A DNA stretch of 47,985 nt from Fennellomyces sp. T-0311 (taxonomy: Eukaryota; Mucoromycota; Mucoromycetes; Mucorales; Lichtheimiaceae), in the NCBI GenBank assembly GCA_025266875.1, contig JALLLT010000095.1, forward strand, positions 1 to 47,985, in the 5' to 3' direction. The position numbers and the translations under genes were made by a program. The notes under the pieces were generated by a model. It made no database searches, was not told where the DNA came from, and saw only the letters and a list, made by a program, of their open reading frames with translations. Shown one piece after another: positions 43,957 to 47,985 of the stretch (the stretch's first letter is position 1; the number at the start of each line of letters is the position of its first letter).

Positions 43957-45209
43957 TTAATTTTTAGCCCAAGAGGGCAAGGTCTCCAACACAGCCGGGT
44001 CCAAAACGCGGTCGTTATCCACTTCATACCTGGTAATGAACCGCTTGCTGCTTTGGCTGCCCCGGCCACTTCCTGCACGGGCCTCGTCTTGTGTGACACC
44101 AGCCACCACTTCTGCTTCCTCCACAGCAACAGTGTTGTTGTTGGTGCTGCTACTGCTGCCACTGCTTCTAGCTACGGCGGAGCGGGCGTGACGTTTCCGA
44201 TCCGTCTTCACAAGGCCGTCGAGCTTCTTCAGAAACCCTTGGCCTATGTACGCCACAACCTATGTAAGCTTCCTTCTCACTTTCAAAAAAAATAAACTCG
44301 TACATTGCGATTGTGGAAGCCTGGGGTACGGATGCACAAAACCTTTGCTCCATTCTTCTGATCGCTCACCTCTGGCGAAGTGCACTCCGGCACAAGAAGT
44401 GCCAACCCGCCAGGGTACATGGCCTCTACAGAAACCTTATGGGCAGCATAGGCGGCCTTGCGTGCGTTCAGTTTCTGTAATCAATCAGATACTGTATTAG
44501 CACAATACACCTGTTTCTTCATATCTATATAGTGCGAACCTTTACTAGGCGTTTCTGCCTGCGATTGTATAGGAGGAGTCCCTCATGGCGAGCCAGAGAC
44601 ATCTGTGCAATTCTCTTCAATGAATTGAAGTACGTGAGCAGCGCATCCTTTACGTACTTTGGATCGTCGACGCCGTCTGGCTGCTCACGTACATACTCCA
44701 CCACGTCCCCCTTAATCGCGCTGTTGACACCACGGCGAAAGTCCAAATCGAAGTCGAACTGCCATGGATCTTCCGCCGGGTTGCCAGCTGTTTCACCCTC
44801 GCATGCACATGTTCCTAACACACTTTGTAAATATGGTACTACTGACCGTTTTCTTCTATATCTTTCTTACACGAATGGTCGACTCCTGTTCCTCTGTGTA
44901 TCTGTGAGATGCAGGCGCAGGGATTTCCCCAGCAGTTGATGGCCTCGTGATTGCTGGCTCAGCAGCCGCGGATTCTACAACCACCGGTCACACAGCAAGA
45001 GCAACACCATACCGACGCATACGCTCCTCCATCACCATTTGTCTTGCGCGCAGCTCACGGTTTTCATCCGCCATGCGCCGCATCTCCTCCTGCGTGCGCT
45101 GCATCTCCTCCTCCATGTTCTGCATCGCACGCAGCATTTGCTCCACGCGCGTTCGCTCGAAGCTCACGCGGTTGCTGTTGATATTGTTGCTGTTATTGTA
45201 GCTGGACAT
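43957..45209 (-). pseudogene. CACTA-3 partner gene, decayed
   Basis: Exons about 45209-44883, 44814-44540, 44474-44304 and 44259-43957. MSSYNNSNN start, strong coiled coil (MLRAMQNMEEEMQRTQEEMR), then FDLDFRRGVNSAIKGD and DPKYVKDALLTYFNSLK, a lysine/arginine patch (KTDRKRHARSAV), and SQSSKRFITRYEVDNDRVL before the stop TAA at 43959-43957. Defects: an in-frame TGA after GVALAV, and a two-base shift after the start of exon 2 relative to partner 2. The donor after exon 2 is GTTCGC, as in partner 2. Confidence 0.75.
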
Positions 45210-45214
45210 CTAAT

Positions 45215-46250
45215 GAAGAAATAGGTATGATGACTTTTTATATCAATGCTAATATTATGACAGCTCACAGTTAAATCGAAGTAGCGAAAGGTAAGTCAGA
45301 AAAGGTAAGAGAACGAGGGACCAGAAGTTCTAAGCTCTTAAACACTTTATATACTTTGAAATGGCTGGCCAGTAAGAAAGCTTACAAGTAGCCGCTGCCT
45401 TCACTTCTATAAAAAGCAGTATGCAGCAGGGAATCTCTCTTTTCATCTCTTTCACTTTCCTTTACCATCGCTACCTTGTACAACTTCTCGCTCTCTCATT
45501 GCTACAACCCTACTGGTATTGATTGAAGACTATCCATTTTTCTCTATGCTGCCTTATTGGAAACTAACAACAAGACTGGCTAATCGGTAAGTCTGCTTGC
45601 CACTGCATAAATTCTTAAGCTTTTAATTTACCAGAGCCACTTGTTTACCATTGCCGGTGCTCCACTCATAGACTCAATCTACAAAGGTACATAATTGCTG
45701 AACTCCATTACAATGAAGCTCACGAAATTTGACAACAGAGATCCTGCAATTGGAGTGTGCCCATCAGCGTAAGGTAACCTTTACTTTAATATTACTGTGC
45801 ACGTTTTCGTCTAACATCTCTCACTCTAGTTACCACCAGTTATCATTTTCTAATCGGTGCACCTATACTGTTCATCGAGGCTGGTCATTATTACTGCTCT
45901 TGCTGTCCCGTTCCATTGCACGATCTCGCTGCCATGCTCCCGGACTACTTGCTACATCTTATCGCTATATAGAAATTGAACCTGCTATCTTTTTTTTTGA
46001 TAATAAAAATGCCACAAATTTTAAATGCATACAATCGCACCATCTATTCTGCCAATTATGTCGCTGAAACGAAAGTCTATAAAACGATACCGTTCCATCT
46101 GCTTCGGGTACTCCTTCCGATATCGATAATCAGTGTTTTATCTATTTTTGTTTCTGAGAAAGCTTCCATTCTGACATGAAACGTTTCATTACACGAAAAT
46201 TAAGGTTCAAAACGTCATATTTATGCTGTCTTTAGTAAAACTACACAACC
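45215..46250. other. CACTA-3 right noncoding arm
   Basis: Pyrimidine-rich, promoter side of partner 3; CTTTATATACTTTG near 45345 matches the region upstream of partner 2. No gene seen. Confidence 0.45.
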
Positions 46251-46254
46251 TCCG

Positions 46255-46433
46255 ATTGGCCATTCACTAAAAGAATACATTGCTTTTAAAGTGCTGTATT
46301 CTTAAGAATATGGAGTTCTTCTTAAAAGAATGCAGTATTTTCAAGAATACTGTATCTTCATGAGTATTCTTAAGGATACTTAGGTAGAATATGCAACTTT
46401 TTTACCCCTGTATTCTTTTAGCCTTTCCCAGTG
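46255..46433. repeat. CACTA-3 right subterminal AAGAATAC repeats
   Basis: At least six copies of AAGAATAC or its inverse GTATTCTT (AAAAGAATACATT, GTATTCTTAAGAATATG, CAAGAATACTG, GAGTATTCTTAAGG, TGTATTCTTTTAG) in about 180 bp. Confidence 0.85.
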
Positions 46434-46659
46434 CTAATTCGCGAAGATATCCAAGAGGTCAACAGTTATTGATCAAAAGTAGCCGTTTGGCCGTGAAAAA
46501 GAGGTATATAGACCATATTCCATATATTGATGATGCTCCGGATGTCAGAGAATATAAATAAGATCCAAAAATAAAAGAAACCATACGTTATTATTATTTT
46601 TACGTTACTTACTATACGCGACAACTTCATACCCTACGTCTATCCCATTGCTTCTCAAG

Positions 46660-47677
46660 GTAACCGTGAAGGCTCATCGCGTTCTTCTGCACCGGTACCC
46701 TCTCAACAAAGAGCCCCATCAACTAATGCTGTCGTTTCGCCGGTGGTTCCCCAACAGCACTCGGTTCATTCGATGTCACTTTTATATCCTGCCAATGGAT
46801 CTTGGGACGAACCAAGCTCGCTTCAACAGGATCGTCAGTATCCACACTACTCGCCTGGGGAAAGTTCCTCGTCTGTGCCTCCTCCCCATCTGACACTGCC
46901 GACATAGCAATCATGGGTGAGCTTGACGCAGCATGACATCGAGCAAAGCATATTCAGCGACGTTGACTCTGACAGCGACAGTGATTCCGGAACAAACCGA
47001 CATCCATGGACGCTTCAAGAAATCAACGAGTTGATCCGGATGAAGCAATTAGAGAAAAGAGCACTTGTCGGTGCCATAGGAAAAGTGGCGAAGGGGAAGG
47101 TTTGGGAAAGAATAGCCGCCGTGATCCACTTGAAGAACCCTTTTGTATCTCGATCCAATGAATCAGTTCGCACGAAGTGGGAATCGCTCCTAACAACGTA
47201 CAAGAGAATTCGTGACGGAGGTTCTACTGGTGTTGGTGGTGGCCCTGCTGGGGAAAGATATCCCTAGTATGATGCTATGTTCGCGTATCTTGGTGGTAGT
47301 GCAGGTGTCGAGGCAAGGTTTACAGTTGACTCTGGTCGTCAAGGCCCCTTGGTTCGAAGACGTACAGACAGCGACGTCAGACCTTTCGGGAAGAGCTACT
47401 GGAATCCCATGAGCGCTCCAGTGAAATGCTGTTCACGAGGCTCGATGAAATCTTTATGAAGATAACCAAGCAAGAGAAGCAGCTGGATGATGCGCGCGAG
47501 GCCGTTGACGAACGACGCTTCCAGGAGCAAATGCGCATGGTAAAGGAGATCGAGATGGAGAAGATCCGCGTCCAAGCTGCCTCCAAGGAAAGGATGCTTC
47601 GCTTAGTTGCAGCACTTAGTGGTAGAAGACAAGTTGATAGGGATGGTGGTGAAGAAGAGCATAACGGTGATGAATAA
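46660..47677 (+). pseudogene. Decayed Harbinger-type partner gene (Myb-like)
   Basis: One frame runs from a Ser/Pro/Gln-rich N-terminus (about 46664) through an in-frame TAG (46904-46906) into an acidic stretch (SDVDSDSDSDSG) and a trihelix/Myb-like domain (HPWTLQEINELIRMKQLEK ... VRTKWESLLTTYKRI). A second TAG lies at about 47265-47267, then a frame break or unrecognised intron near 47370, then a coiled-coil end (ETLDEIFMK-like region, KQEKQLDDAREAVDERRF) to the TGA... stop at 47677. The layout is that of a PIF/Harbinger partner; its transposase, if present, would lie right of the window. Confidence 0.6.
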
Positions 47678-47985
47678 ACGCGCTTTTTTTGTCATTAAAA
47701 TACTCTCCGTATCTATGTCTATGATAAAAAAAGAAGTTATATGAGTACGTAGCTGTACGAGATCATGATGAGTTGTCAAGATGCATTCAGTAACTTCATT
47801 CGAAGAGTGTCATTGCATAATTATGAAGTAAAAGAGCTTCTACCCATATACTGAGTACAGACTGACTACACAGCAAGAAATATGTGTGTACGTTTGGCAG
47901 AAATAGGTGTGCACTTTTGAAAGGAAGTAGGAGAACTTGAAAGAAAAAAAAACAAATAGTTGATGACGTGAATTGTGACATTTTA
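47678..47985. other. Right edge, no feature seen
   Basis: AT-rich, no convincing open frame or repeat. If a convergent Harbinger transposase existed, as in the two complete elements, its 3' end would be expected here; I do not see it. Confidence 0.3.

Larger units (their letters stand above)
39959..46433. mobile_element. CACTA-3: decayed CACTA element
   Basis: Starts CACTGCGCAGGAG and ends ...TTTCCCAGTG; flanked by CTA (39956-39958 and 46434-46436). 6,475 bp. Orientation opposite to CACTA-2. Transposase plus, partner minus, both carrying nonsense changes. Confidence 0.93.

Overview
The window reads as a transposon-dense stretch of a fungal genome, most likely an early-diverging (Mucoromycota-like) lineage. 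The signs are short spliceosomal introns (about 50-80 nt, donors mostly GTATGT/GTAAGT), FAR1/MULE transposases with a SWIM finger and an OTU-like tail, and CACTA, PIF/Harbinger, Tc1/mariner and hAT elements side by side. The lineage is inference; no ordinary housekeeping protein gene is visible. The one clear cellular gene is a tRNA-Asn (23547-23620, minus).

Left half (1-22643) is one nest of insertions. A FAR1/MULE gene (MULE-1, plus strand, 5' end outside the window) carries the catalytic and SWIM parts at 1-1495 and its C-terminal linker plus OTU-like domain at 21250-22643. Between them lies a second Mutator-like element, MULE-2 (1496-21249), with a 9-bp target duplication TACTAACTT and inverted ends. 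The MULE-2 gene (minus strand) is itself split by three elements: a 6,015-bp mariner-type element (14568-20582, TA duplication), a 6,968-bp CACTA element (6476-13443, TAA duplication) and a 3,030-bp PIF/Harbinger element (2371-5400, AAT duplication). Removing each with one target copy restores the MULE-2 reading frame or its intron. A small CACTG-ended palindromic MITE sits in the MULE-1 OTU exon.

Right half: a tandem satellite (unit about 260-300 bp, with a CCCTAAACCCT core) is split by a complete hAT element (24063-28899, 8-bp duplication ATTATCAT) and by a second CACTA element (29616-38579, ATG duplication). The partner gene of that CACTA-2 is split by a complete second Harbinger element (31302-34019, TTA duplication). 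CACTA-3 (39959-46433, CTA duplication) follows, then a decayed Myb-like Harbinger partner gene at the right edge.

How the genes work together: all three CACTA elements have a tnp2-like transposase and a convergent coiled-coil partner gene, share CACTG...CAGTG ends, but use three different subterminal repeat motifs. Both Harbingers pair a DDE transposase with a convergent Myb/SANT-type partner. The mariner element is the most unusual: 215-bp inverted repeats, a DD34E transposase, a divergent paralogue lacking the second and third catalytic residues, an HTH protein, a possible zinc-cluster protein, and a strand-biased TTAAGC array in the centre. CACTA-1, both Harbingers, the hAT and the mariner transposase look intact by reading; the MULEs, CACTA-2 and CACTA-3 are broken mainly by nonsense changes. 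All splice models are read by eye.
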